Below are positions 44,991 through 57,090 of a stretch of 64,000 bases of DNA, piece after piece. The position numbers and the translations under genes are program-made. A model generated the notes under the pieces. It was not told the origin of the DNA, ran no database searches, and worked only from the letters and a program-made list of their open reading frames with translations. The stretch is from Homalodisca vitripennis (Eukaryota > Arthropoda > Insecta > Hemiptera > Cicadellidae). Numbering within the stretch: position 1 is the stretch's first letter; every line of letters begins with the position of its first letter. The stretch is from positions 40,179-104,178 of the forward strand of contig NW_025777628.1 in NCBI RefSeq assembly GCF_021130785.1, written 5' to 3'.

Positions 44991-46204
44991 AACAAGTGTT
45001 GACGACTTTTTGCCAGCGAATCTCAGCATGAAAGAAGTGATGGTGAAGGAGTTTGCCATGGAAATGGAACCAATGTGAACAGTGACGGTTCTGGTTGTAA
45101 ATGACGGTGAAGTGATGATCATGAATGGACTGAATTCAAAGGTAGTCAACAGGAGTTTCCTTTTACTCGTATTTCCTGAAGTATCATTTAAATATGGCAA
45201 TAACGCTAAGTCTGTAGATTAATATTAAGCTTTTTCTTACTGACGGAAAATTATTCAAATGATGGTCATTGAGACAAAAAGATAATGCCAGTACAAGTAT
45301 GCCTGAGGAAAACCAGATTGAGCCGCAGACGTAGCAGACTTAAAAAATGGACTTCCACAGATAAGATAGAAATAAGAAAGTTTATTGGGTATCTCATATG
45401 GATGGGTAGGATAAATCATCACCGGATTACGGAATATTGGGTCTGGCAACATTTTGTTACAAGAATTCGGTTCTTGTCATGTTATGAGCAGGGAAACCGT
45501 TTTCAGTTGATGCCTCGCTTTTGGCTTTTAACGTCAATGATGCACGAAGAACGTCGATGGGTGTTATTTAAAAGATTTTACCCCTATGTATTCAGCATGA
45601 ACTGATTTTTTTGAACAATACATCTGCTGGCCAAGACTTTGTAATAGACGAGACCTGATTCTCACAAATATTGGGCCTATATATTTTCAAAACTATGTGA
45701 TCAGCTTGTGTATTACCTATTGTATATAAAAAGTTAAAATGGGTAAAGGGGACAATTCCAAATGCTAATTAATAAACCTAGTTCAAGTCATGGTCATGGA
45801 GATCATGGAAAATCACCTGGATAAGAGACACATCTTAAAACGTCGACAACATACTACACATCAGTGGCAAACTTAGCAAAAATCTTTTAGCCAGCTAAGG
45901 AACCCACCGGGTGGGTACTATAAGGGCAACACAGAAAGGTATCCTGCCGAAGTTATGGAAAGACACAAATAAAAAAAGGAGAATGAAGGCACTTTATAAT
46001 GCAGATGGGAATTTTAGTCACAAATTAGGAAGGACAAGAGAGAAGTTAGAAATGCTTGTCCCACCAAGCATGAAGTGGAGTAGGTTCTTAAGAAAAATAC
46101 AAAAGTGGGTAATGCCATATTCAAGTCATTAGTGTAGTTGGTACCAAAAGGAAAAGTTGGGAAATCTGATGTATCTGACCAAGTTTCATCGTTATGGGCC
46201 GCGT
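44991..46204 (+). pseudogene. piggyBac-like transposase (unit B), broken
   Basis: This is the clearest of the three. An open stretch at 45285-45605 gives 106 residues containing LKKWTSTDKIEIRKFIGYLI followed by WMG, and then FVTRIRFLSCY near residues 58-68, the 'RnRF..l' block of PGBD proteins. The VDN.YTS block at 45843-45870 carries an extra base, and KGILPKL at about 45924 replaces KGIPAEV through a frameshift. The C-terminal block near 46170 is frame-shifted too. The protein cannot be made from this sequence as it stands. Confidence 0.78.
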
Positions 46205-47864
46205 AAATACAATGTGTTATAAATAGTTCAGAATTTATATATTTCTTAATTTTGTTCTCCATTACAAATGTTCAACCGTTTATATTCTTCAGATATTTAT
46301 CTTATTTCTAAGCTGCCATTTCTTTGTTCTGAAGTACAAGCTTATTATATGTATATACTACTATATATATATATATATTACCTGTGCTTGCATTACAGAA
46401 ATCTCCACCAAGGGTCTTATCCCCCGTTAATTGTTATCGCAAGTGTCATTATAAAATGTATAGCATGATTAATTTTTACAATAATTTAGTAGTAAAATTT
46501 GGACTTTCCATACAAAACCATTCTTCCATCTAGATATACATTTGTTAATGTGACATAATATTCACAGCCAATTTTTTCTCAATTCAGTCAGGTTTATTCT
46601 TATTGAGTATGTGGCCCCTCCCAGTTTATTAAAAAAAAGAACTTGTCCAAATTATAAAATTCTTAATTGAAGCCAATCAGCATTTCAAGTGGCAAATTTA
46701 AACGTGGTTGTTGGTTATTGTATAATAAACGTAAGCTGAAAGGATTTAAAAAAATGAATCCCAAGTTCTTTTTAGCTCACCAAAAATATACAGAGAAACA
46801 ATTATTAAGTAATCTTTACACTTTTTATTCTCAGTTATGTTTTGACGGATAGTTATGTAGTTGGACGAAGTGGTGGAATTAATGTATAACTGATTCTTTC
46901 TGTAATTAGAGTACTGGACGGATTTAAACCTCAATATTCAAAGGTTTTTTTTAGCTCACAACAATATCCAAAAGTATTTTTTTTGATCAATGATATCTTC
47001 CTCATCGTAAAACCCCTTTTATTTGTAAACGCATTATACTAAATAGAACTCGTTTTCAATGTACAATTGTGCAAGTAAGCTGCATTGTATAATTTCTAAG
47101 GCGAACGAAAAATACATTTTTTAAAATTTAATTTAAAAAACAATAAAGTTATTGAAAAAATTAGTGGAAGTAAAGATTACTTACATTTGATATTCAAATA
47201 TAACATTGCGATTTTTTTTGGAAGTATTAACTACTGAATAGGATGATATATAATGAAAGCTTTAACTATTCCATAATCGTTCTGCAATGTTAGAACCACT
47301 ACCCTACACTATAGGGTAAGTCACACTAGTATAACTATAACTTCCATACTTTAGTTGTTGACAATGATTAACTATTATGGTACTTTCAGAGGGAATTATC
47401 ATTTTATTTTTACTGCGAAGTTACGGCATAAATCTTTTTATTGTTTAATATGTAAAAAAGTTTTTCTATGTTTCTATTCAAATATTAGATAAGGTTTTTT
47501 TCTCAGTATGGACTATAAACCTATTTATGATAAGGTTATAATAGTAAGTGTTATATACTTGATTTTGTATTCAAAGAGCGCTTTGTCCATATCTGCACAG
47601 GACGTCGTAAGTTTTCACCTAATCCATTCTCTCTTTTTATTATTAATCCACTTCCATTAGTTAATTTCTTTTGGCATATTTCAATTCAAATAGTCTAGAA
47701 TACCGGTTTACTTTTTCAAAGTTACATCAAATTTATTAAGAATATAAAAATATAATTACTATACAAAATATCTGTTCACTAGTTACTTATAAACACGGAT
47801 GACTCAGGAGTATTAAATTTTCATTTCTAACTAGCAACCCGGTGTATATTAAGATTATTGTTAG
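46205..47864. other. Non-coding part of unit B
   Basis: The first 530 bp match 55475-55985 in unit C but not unit A, and include an AT run near 46345-46380. A short R fragment lies at 46885-46950 (GATTCTTTCTGTAATTAGAG, then TACTGGACGGATTTAAACC). The rest corresponds to 37.9-39.0 kb. Confidence 0.45.
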
Positions 47865-49095
47865 TAAATAGTGCGTCCTGTTTCGGAAACTCAAACTCTG
47901 ACCTTTACATGGTATAGTGGTCGGTAAACAACATACCTACCAAGACAGTTAGAATATGTCTACCTGGCACATTCTAGTAATATTTCTTAGCGGTGTGCCC
48001 AACCCACATCAGACGTGAAAGTTCAGGTATTCTAATACTATCACGAAAAAGTATATAAAATAATTTTAGGCGAAACATTTTAATTTAGAAAAACCAAAGC
48101 GGGACCCCAAAAACTAGCGTAGTTGATTGATTAATCTCTACAACAGGAGAGAGCTCTGGTGTACGATTCAGTAACATATTCAGCAAAGGTAACAAGTTAT
48201 AGAATATGTATCTATTTTAGTATAATACCCTTTACCTGTTAATTTTTTGTTTTTATTATTTAATTTAACAGTTTTAATATAATTAAATCGTGCACTGATA
48301 TTATTATTCTGCTAGCCATACCATAATTTAATTTAGCTTTATCTATTTTAACAACAAATATACGTCAAGAATGAGGCTATTTCAATAATTCAGAAGATGC
48401 TTCTGCCTTATACATTTATGATTTCTTAATCATTTATGTAAAAAACAGGTCAAATTGTAATCTGTTTGTTTTAATATTCTTAAAATATATAAATTACAAA
48501 AACTACTCTCCCTGTATACTTTAGGTACAGAGCGCGATTATAAACAGCATAAAACACCCGGTTTTGCAGCTAAAAACAATGTTATGATAAACTTAATAAA
48601 ACTAGACACAAAAAACAACGAAATAACAATACTTATTCAATGTTTTTACTGAGTATTAGTGCTGTCGATATATTTAACTGTTCCGGTGTCTGCCACTAAT
48701 ACAAGGATGTATAAACTGCTTTGTTATGGTGACGATACGGGAGAGCACATGATGGAATTATAAAAAAATATATGTAAGTAATCATCTGTATTTTATGATC
48801 TGGTCCTCTCCATTATGTATCCTGCGAGGAATTTCACAGACGTGCTTGGAATGAGAACAATTGTTGGACAGAAATTAGCTATAGAAAATTTACTGAACAA
48901 AATGTTGTATCTTGGAAATAAATATTTTTATAATTTGTACTTTTGGGCATGATTTCAGCTGTTTTTCTTTATATTTAAATGTTAACTTATCTTGTGCAGG
49001 CTCGTATTTCTTTTGTCACGGTATATTACTAAAAATGCTGACAAATTTCCCGTTATGTGGAATTATAAAGTCGTTCCGTTTGTAGTTTATAAATA
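47865..49095 (+). repeat. R-related copy with tRNA-like part (unit B)
   Basis: The counterpart of 39040-40250. GTGCGTCCTGTTTCGGAAAC, then TCAAACTCTGACC (47871 on), is the antisense tRNA-like piece. GGAGAGAGCTCTGGTGTACG is at 48147, CTCTCCCTGTATACTTTAGG at 48506, and the diverged core at 48775-48850. Confidence 0.55.
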
Positions 49096-50078
49096 TATCT
49101 CTAAATATACTTTATAACATATTGTTTCGAAATTCAAACTCAAAGACTCGTGTGCCATGAAATTTTATAATAAACCACATCTAAAAAAACCTACTAAAGT
49201 TCTACAGCACATTTCGACTTCTATTTGTCTCGCAAATATATTTTAAATGTTAATAAAAGAATTATTCTAATGGTATTTTTCAAAAATTATAACTAATAAT
49301 ATTCTATAAATACTTCAAACCGGATATTTACCTTTTATGCAGGTATATATTACAGTTCCGAAGCATGTAGATTTATGTGAAAGGCCTATATCTTTCAGGT
49401 TTAATTATTAAGTGCAAACACTTAATGTTTTATATCGTAATGATCAGGACATATATTGAGTTTTTATAGTCCATACGGATTTTTTGGCGTTAATATGTAA
49501 TTTTTTATCTATACGCTACATGACGTGTACAAGTGTTTGTAATCTTCCCTTTTATAAAAGGAACAAATATGTAGATGCAAGCCGACCGAATTGTTATAAT
49601 TTTCTACCTGTTAGCGTATTCGTTGCCACCAAAACTTTAACAAACTATGGAGTTAGCTAATTGTAGTTTCTCGTACCTAGTATGGGTCGGTACGTAACGT
49701 CGTGTAAGGGACTTTTAAAAAACCTTACGATTCATGCTTTAAAACACTGTATCAAATTGTTGTTATTTTTAATATCAAATGTTTATTTACTAAATTTTTG
49801 TTTAAGAGCAGATGTCGTTGAATAACTTCCAAAAAACTCAAAATCTTTTTTGAGGCTTTGTATGTTTCCTTATTTTATTCTGAACACGTTGATATATAAT
49901 ACTTGCATGTAATATTGGTAATTCTTCTATATTTTTTCACATTTAAGAATCTTTTTGCTTTTGAGTCAATGTTTGCTCTCAGGCGACTAAATTTGCGTAG
50001 CGTATGATTAACTCTAGTGTACTTCGATTACGAATGCCTAAGAATATCTTTCAGATTTGTTTTTGTTAGGTTGCAGTA

Positions 50079-50582
50079 TTATTCTAGAAATAGAGGAAGT
50101 AGATAGGGGTATATAGGGGCGAGAGTAGTTTAGGCGAGTCAGTAGATTTAGAGTAGGAGTTAGTAGAAAAGAAGTTAGAAAGTATAGAGTTCTAGGTACG
50201 TAAGGTGGTAGCTTGATGTTTAAGATTTATATGTTGTTTAGTATCGGCCGTTGATGTGAAGTCAGTAAGAAGAGGTATAGTATAGCAAGTATAGGATTTT
50301 TATTTAGGGTAATGTTTTATGTTGAGGTAGAGCCCAACTTTGTTGGTTGCAGTGTTGCTAATAGAAATGTGTGACGTGAAGGTAGTTAGAGGTAAGTTTT
50401 AGAGTAGAGGGTAGTCAGTAGGAGTTAGTTAGGCGCATTCATTTAGTATAGAGTTGGAATATTCCTTAAAATAGGTAGTCAGAGTAGTATAGATAGTAGG
50501 CTTGTGTTTCGCCCCTATATTAAGTAGGGTACGATAATTACTATAAGAAGTAAGATAGAATTTTGGACCCAGTTCTAATTCT
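50079..50582. other. C-poor, TAG-rich insert in unit C
   Basis: In units A and B the sequence runs from GTTAGGTTGG straight into TTACTTGATTTCAGCAATCA. In unit C about 500 bp are inserted between these words. The insert has roughly 7% C in its first half against about 30% G, and is full of TAG, AGTAG and TTAGA words, so it is strongly strand-asymmetric. No coding frame, terminal repeat or poly(A) tail is visible. It may be a real insertion, or sequence from a failed or misread part of a long read. Confidence 0.6.
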
Positions 50583-50698
50583 TTACTTGATTTCAGCAAT
50601 CGCAGGCAACACAGTTGAAGTAGTTTCGTTTGTATTTTTTGTTTTGGTTGTCAGTGAGTGTTTTCTGAGATGATTTGTTGTGAAAGCTACTTGAATAT

Positions 50699-51455
50699 TG
50701 CCGAAGTGTAAGACACTTTGGAAACGAAATTTTAGGGGAAATCCAAAAGTATATAGGCATTCAACCGGCCAATCAGAAAACTTGTTTTCTAGTTCTCAAA
50801 TCGAGATATTCTAGATATAGCGGTTGAGGTTAATACCCCTTCTCCAAGGTCAAAGCTAGGGCCTAGTTCAGGATAAGCTACATCAAGTTCTAAAATAAAC
50901 TTACCTGCAATACAGAGTTTGTTGAAATTTAAGTAGTGAAAAATCACTTCGAAGAATGTAATAATTGATATTGATCTTTTGTCCAACCTAGAAAATAGTT
51001 TTGTTCAGTGGTTAAGTACTGTGGAAAACAAAAACCGTGTGAAACTGTCGGAGACTCAAGTGCTCGAAAGGCTTAGCTTGTATAGAATCTTACTCTCATT
51101 TACTAATTGCAACAAGAAAACATGGTCATTTTGTCCTCCACAATACTTACTCCAAAACGACCTCTATGGGGTTGTATAGTCGTTTTGCCTATGGTATGCG
51201 AAGTATAGGTTAAAGGTGAATGAAACGCAGGGCCGCACACTATGTGCTGTTATGAAAGTGCCTCCATTCAACACTAGTTTGAAAAACACATTACCAATTG
51301 CCCAGTAAGGGCAATTACTGTAGTGGCTGACCATTCCAGAGGTTTGGTTTTAACACAGAGCTCTGCCTTAGGGATTCTTGGATTTAAAATTTGTACCGAT
51401 GATTTCGTATAAACACAAATTGCCAAAGAAGATGCGTGCTACCGTTATTCAACTA
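50699..51455 (+). pseudogene. Mutator-like transposase N-terminal fragment (unit C)
   Basis: It keeps an open stretch at 50979-51179 whose end reads FTNCNKKTWSFCPP, the C-x2-C element (its first C is lost just before the shown part; SCTNCNK in unit A). A SRFAYGMR-like block is scattered over frames near 51165-51205, and a broken LNLPPF copy lies near 51255. TTGCCGAAG at 50699 stands where A and B have ATGCCGAAG. Fragmentary, as in the other units. Confidence 0.45.
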
Positions 51456-53060
51456 CACCAGAAGGTGCCCTTCGATTTAGGTGTTTAACTGACGCATTAC
51501 TTTCCATAAGTACTTGTTTTATTTCGTCATGAAACAGAAATTTATTTTATCAGTTACAAAGAGGAATTTAAATATGTAAATGTAGTATATAATCGAATTA
51601 GACATTCCTAGTGCTGTATAATTAATTGGCCCGTTATTATATCTTTGTACTGACGAAAGAGAACTCTGGGCGAGGTTTCTATAACTTTAGAATGAGTTAA
51701 AACTTCTAGATACATTTTAATTTCACATTTTTTTGGAATTTATTGAATTATAAAACATATAAACAAAAATCATTTACTGTTTTATTGTGTTAAATAAAAA
51801 GGATTGACTAATTTAAAACTCATTACGAAATATCTTGCTCACTAAAATGCTAAGAAAGATTAGTGGAAAACACAAGTAGAAAATGTTTCTCATTAAACAG
51901 TTATATATATTTTTGATAAAACTACGGAGAAAACTTCCTATATATGCTTAGTCGAATGACTCGTACCACATCTTGTAATAATCTAATTCTCCTGTTACTA
52001 TTGGGTACTAAGAGGATTATACATAGCACCAAACACAAATTAGTAGCTTTTACACAAAACACAACAACATAAGTATATTATTTATTTTTTAATTAGCACT
52101 TTTTAGCACTCACTCATATAAAATATTGGTATTTTGTGTTTGTAAATCACAATAGGCTAAAGTTGGTTGTTTTGGGTAATGAAAAATAGTGAGTAAATCT
52201 ATGAATTAATATTGGAATTAAAGTAAACTCATCTTTGTAATCCTTATGGTCCTGCTTTGTGCCATGACATCGTGTTCCTGTTGCTCTCCACGAAAGCTTT
52301 GAGTTTGAACGAATTTAAAAAAAATGCAGCTGACATAAGACTTTAGGAATGATTTTTTAAAAACATTAAATTATAAATGTTTTGTGTTTTCCATGGATTA
52401 TAAATAATATTTTACGTAAACTGTCTGCTTTGGTTTCACCTGACCCTTATATTGCTGACGTCACACCTATTAATAACACTAAACAAAACGCTTGTTATCT
52501 GAATACCCCATAAAACATACATTTTAATGTGATATAAAGTCGAGAATAAAACTAATTAGAAAGGTTATATGAGATAGTTACATATCTAAATTTACGATAT
52601 TTTACTGATTCAATATAGTGTTTGAAACAAAGAATCTAGGGATAAACTATTTAGAAATGCATTTATAAACTTTTTCTAATTAATTGATATATACTAGTGT
52701 TGTTTGTAAATTCTAAAAACAAATATATTAAATAAAATAACTTTAATGCTTATAGCTAACTCATCAAATACGTTTAAGTTATATGTGTGGTTAATGTGTG
52801 ATTTCCTGCTATTGTTTTAGATTTTTAATAATCACGCTAAACCCTATTTGGACATAGATTATAATTTGATAAGTATATTACTTAGATACAAAAAGGTCTG
52901 CGTATTAGAATTTTTAAAGTTATTTACCTAAAGGTTTCATTAAACTAACTTCAGTGAACAAAATGTATTCTAGTAATTGGTATATCCACAAGTAAATAAC
53001 CATACTCGTATAGTGGCAGCAATAAATTATTAACGAATGTTAATATTTCTATCATTCTTA
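51456..53060 (+). repeat. R repeat copy in unit C
   Basis: Landmarks: GGTGCCCTTCGATTTAGGTG (51463-51482), GAGAACTCTGGGCGAGG (51660), GTACTAAGAGGATTATACAT (52005-52024), the core at 52230-52310, and TGACGTCA at 52456-52463. Confidence 0.65.
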
Positions 53061-53814
53061 TAATATAACTTACGTTTTGCTTTTTGGACGTCGTTTCCCA
53101 AAGCATTTGATAGAGAGTGTCTCAATAGGCAACACAGTTACATTATGAGATATTTATGTATGTCGATTTATTATATGTGTTCGTAATAATTTCTTTATAT
53201 TATAAATAGAATGAACCGCAAAAATGTCGTTGCTAAGGCGCAAAATCTTGAGAATGGCTGGATCAGTTAGGTTAATTCCTTTTTGTAAAAAATGTTCATT
53301 GACATCGATAGAAGGTTTTTATGAAGCAATATATAAGAAATAGTTACCCTGAATATTTTAAAATTCAGAAAAACAAACGTTTTTCTAGTCTTTTCGTTTT
53401 ATAATTCCAAATTAAACTGGCAATAAAGCTCTTAACACCATTCAGTATAGTTGAGAAATTCGCTGAAAGAATGTTAACATTTAAAATTGTTTACATATTA
53501 AGAAAATCAGTGCTTGATTAATATGTAATGCAGATAGTAAATAAGTATATTAATTATATATATAAATTAGTATATATATATATCAATTTTACTAACAATT
53601 GCGTCACTGTCGATTATTTAGATTATATTTAAATGATGCAAAGCATTTTAAATATATTTTAAAACTGTAATGTACACCTTAATAACATAGTTCGTGAATG
53701 TTTTCCACACAATTATTTTAAACTGGTGGGCTTCCTTGACATTTGTATATGGAAGTTTAATTAGTGACTTGTGGAAAAACAGAGAATATGAAACACTAAA
53801 ATCCTCAGTGATTC
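53061..53814. other. Non-coding part of unit C with AT microsatellite
   Basis: The counterpart of 35111-35840, with an AT-rich run near 53545-53585. No gene is seen. Confidence 0.4.
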
Positions 53815-54269
53815 TTAGGGGGACCACTAAGGCTGGACCTAAGTCCATCAAGTATTTGGGTAGTCGTCCTCAACAGGACTCTTACGACTGTCTTGCCGCC
53901 AAAGGGAGGCTCTCGCTTTGGAATGGCGCCCGTCAAGATGTCGGCCCTATTGAGACCCTCACTCCGGGACTACCTACCAACACGAGAGCTGCTTGCTCTA
54001 CAAAACAATAGTTTCGCCCCATCGTGACGATACGCAGGCTCCAGGACTGGTATCCACAACACTCCAAGACGGATCAGGGAAGGTCCTAGAAGTTCTTCCA
54101 GACACAGGAAGCTCCGCAACTGACGGACTATGTTTCGTCAGGAAACACGGTCTTCCTACGGTCTGCAGGACTACCCAGGCCTGCATGAATACATCACAGG
54201 CAGGCGAGAGCCATGTATTCCGTGACAGCAGAATCACCTTGGGAGCTTATCCGTGAGTGGGGTAACAAG
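53815..54269 (+). pseudogene. LINE reverse transcriptase C-terminal fragment (unit C)
   Basis: The counterpart of 35841-36300. The open frames at 53694-54011 and 53993-54256 cross it in different registers. IKYLG (53847), LYKTIVSPH (53993 on) and CFVRKHGLPTVCR are the recognisable blocks, corresponding to the 'LY.tiv.P' and FVRN positions of jockey ORF2. Confidence 0.6.
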
Positions 54270-55474
54270 TGTTGACGTCTTTTTGGACCAAGCAGAATTC
54301 AGCATGAAAGAAGTGATGGTGAAGCGGAGTTTGCCATGGGAAATGGAAACCAATGTGAACAGTGACGGTTCTGGTGTAAATGACGGTGAAGTGTATGATC
54401 AATGAATGATTCTGAATTCAAAGGTAGGCAACAGGAGATTTCCTTTGTATCTTGTATTTTGAGTCTCATTTAAATATGGCCAATAACGCTAAGTCTGTAG
54501 TTTTTATTATTAAGCTTTTTCTTACTGACGAAATTAATCAAAAGGCAAGGTCATGAGACAAACAGAAATGCCAGTAAAGTATTGCGAGAAACCAGATTGA
54601 GCCGCAGTAGCAGACTTAAAAAATGGAATTCCTCAGTAAAGATAGAAATAAGAAAGATTTTTGGTATCCTCATATGGATGGGTTTGGAAAATATCCCGGA
54701 TTACAGAATAATTGGTCTGGCAACATTTTGTACAAGAATTCGGTTGATTGTCAAGTTTATGAGCAGAAACCGTTTTTCAGTTGATGCTGTTTTGGCATTT
54801 TAACGCCAAGCCGACGCAAGAACGTGATGGGTGTATTTAAAAGATTTTTACCCCTTGTATCAAGCATGAACTAGATTTTTTGAACACAAAATCTGCTGGC
54901 AAGACATTTGTAAAATAGACGCGACCTTGTTTCATAATTATGGGACTAAATATTTTCAACTATGTGATCAGCTTGGGGTATACCTATTGTATAAAGTTAA
55001 AATGGGTAAAGGGACAATTCCAAATGAAATATAATAAATAGTTTCAACGTCAGTGGTTCATGGAGCTCATGGAAAAATCACCTGGATAAGTGACACATCT
55101 TAAACGTCGACAACTACTGACACATCAGTGCAACTTAGCAAAACTCTTTTAGCCAGAAGAACAACCGGGTGGGTACAAAGGGCAACAAGAAAGGTTATAT
55201 CCTGCCGAAGTTATGAAAGCACAAATAAAAAAGGAGAAATGAAGGCACTTTAAAATGCAGATGGAATTTTAGTCACAAACATAGAAGGAACAAGAGGAGA
55301 AGTGTAGAATGCTGTCCACCCAAGCATGAAGGGGAGTAGGTTTCTTACAGAAAAAATACAAAAGACTGGTAATGCCATATTCAAGTTCATTAGTCATGTG
55401 AGTTACCAAAAGGAAAAAAGATGGGAATCGATGTATTGACCAAAGTTTCATCGTATGGCCGCGTAATCAAAATA
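54270..55474 (+). pseudogene. piggyBac-like transposase (unit C), broken
   Basis: The open stretch at 54582-54803 holds LSRSSRLKKWNSSVKIEIRK and WMGL, the conserved block seen in B. Near 55105 TCGACAACTACTGACACATC gives VDNY followed by a frame break. KVSS at about 55440 marks the C-terminal block. Several indels differ from both A and B, including within the catalytic region. Confidence 0.72.
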
Positions 55475-55985
55475 GTGTTCTAATTTCAGATATATTTATT
55501 TCTAAATTTTGTTTCCATTACAAATGGTTCCACCGTTTTATTCTTAAATTTTTATATTATTTCTAAGACTGCCATTCTTTGTTCTGAATAAAGCTTTATT
55601 ATATGTATTTATATATATTATATATATATATACCTGTGCTTGTATTACAAAATCTCCACCACGGGTCGTCTCCCCAGTATTGTTATCGCAGTGACATTAA
55701 AGATTGTATTAGCATATTAATTTTTACAATAACTCTTAAAGTATAAATTGACTTTCCAGTACCAAAACCATATCATCTATAGACCATTACATTTTGTTTC
55801 ATTTGAATAAATTCACAGCCTAATTGTTTCTCACTTCAGTACAGGTTTATATTCTATGATGATTTATGTGGCCTCCAAGTTTTATTAAAAAAAAACTTGT
55901 CCCAAATTATAAAATTCCTATGAAGCCAATCAGCATTTCAAGTCGATAATTTAACGTGGTATGGTTATTGTATAATAAACGTAGA
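55475..55985. other. Non-coding end of unit C
   Basis: It matches 46205-46735 of unit B, including an AT run near 55600-55635 and ACCTGTGCTTGTATTACA. The repeat unit ends at about 55985, where the sequence leaves unit B. Confidence 0.55.
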
Positions 55986-56884
55986 GCAGTAAAAATAGCT
56001 CATAATTACTGTGTAAATGTGTATGATTTCAATGTTTGTTATTAAATTTTAAAGTTTTCCAGATACTTATTACCCACCCTGTATATAATTCCTTTTAATG
56101 TGGAAATTATTGTTAGTTTAGGGTTGTAGGAATCATGATCGGAGGAATGCACTGCACTTCATAAATATTTTAGGCCCTCCGTTGTTTGGAAAACAATAGG
56201 AATTCTATGAATGTAAGTAATGTTTTTCTCATATTTTGCTGATATAACCCTGTATTTAAAATATTTAAAACTCAGGTTGTTAGGTATTTAAGCAAATTCC
56301 TAAACACATAAGACTTTTAGATCTTTTAGAGAGCACGGTATATATGAAGATAATTCGGTTGTAAAGTGTCCTTTCGTTCCTTTAAACAAAATAACAATCA
56401 TTTATACAAATCTATTTTAAAATTAACTGTTTTAGTATTGAATAATAATACTGAAACAAACTAGCTAAATTACCATTTATTTCAGGGCTTTGGTTATCTA
56501 TTACTGTTAAGCTAATATTAATAAGATTGAACTTCTATTGGTTATTGCTAGGGCAACATAAATATATAGTTTTTTCATTTTTTGGAAGATCATTGATGAC
56601 AGTAAGTCGATCGTCGTAGTAATCTGGAAAGGAAATGTTCATGCATGGAAACGAGGGGGTGTCTCAAGCTGTCTGTGAGTTATCATGTTTTAAGTAGATA
56701 TTTCACAGATATATTGAGCCATTTCTGTACAATCCCTTTTGAGGTTTAGTCAAATTTATAATTAGATAGTGCACTCCAAGGGGACCTTAAGTAGCACTTT
56801 ACTGAACGTTAGATGTGTTCTGGTTTTTTTAAGGTTACTTCTGTCTCGCGGGCATTTACTGGATCACCTATTGTGTAACATTTA

Positions 56885-57090
56885 ACTCCCTGTTGTTCAT
56901 ACTGCCATCTTTTGTGCTTGAGACGTGTTGCATGTGCGTGTGAATGTGTTGTGTGCAAATGTGTCCTTGAGAGTGGCGTGTGGGCATTGTGATATATTAT
57001 ACGCGCCTTCTTGTGATAGATGGGGGGCTGCCGTGTGGACTAGTGTGCATGTGCTTACTTGAGAGTGTGTGTGTGTCCAGTTCACAGACT
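56885..57090. repeat. TG-rich degenerate simple sequence
   Basis: GTGT and TGTG words dominate the + strand, ending in GAGTGTGTGTGTGTCC near 57062-57077. It is an irregular TG microsatellite and not a clean array. Confidence 0.55.

Larger units (their letters stand above)
40685..49474 (+). repeat. Tandem unit B (about 8.8 kb)
   Basis: The whole of unit A except 37520-37870 is found again in the same order and orientation. Word-level comparison, for example around TTTAAGAGCAGATGTCGTTG (32347, 40988 and 49800), shows mostly single-base indels between units and few substitutions. Confidence 0.9.
49475..55985 (+). repeat. Tandem unit C (truncated, about 6.5 kb)
   Basis: It matches unit B from its start to ATTGTATAATAAACGTA (55967-55983) and then stops. 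It therefore lacks the last 2.2 kb, including the tRNA-like R copy. It carries a 500-bp insert at 50079-50582 that is absent from A and B. Confidence 0.9.

Noticed and set aside
32045..55985. CRISPR-like or phage-like array from the regular repetition
   Set aside because: The repeats are kilobase-sized tandem units with transposon remains in eukaryotic DNA; there are no short direct repeats with unique spacers.
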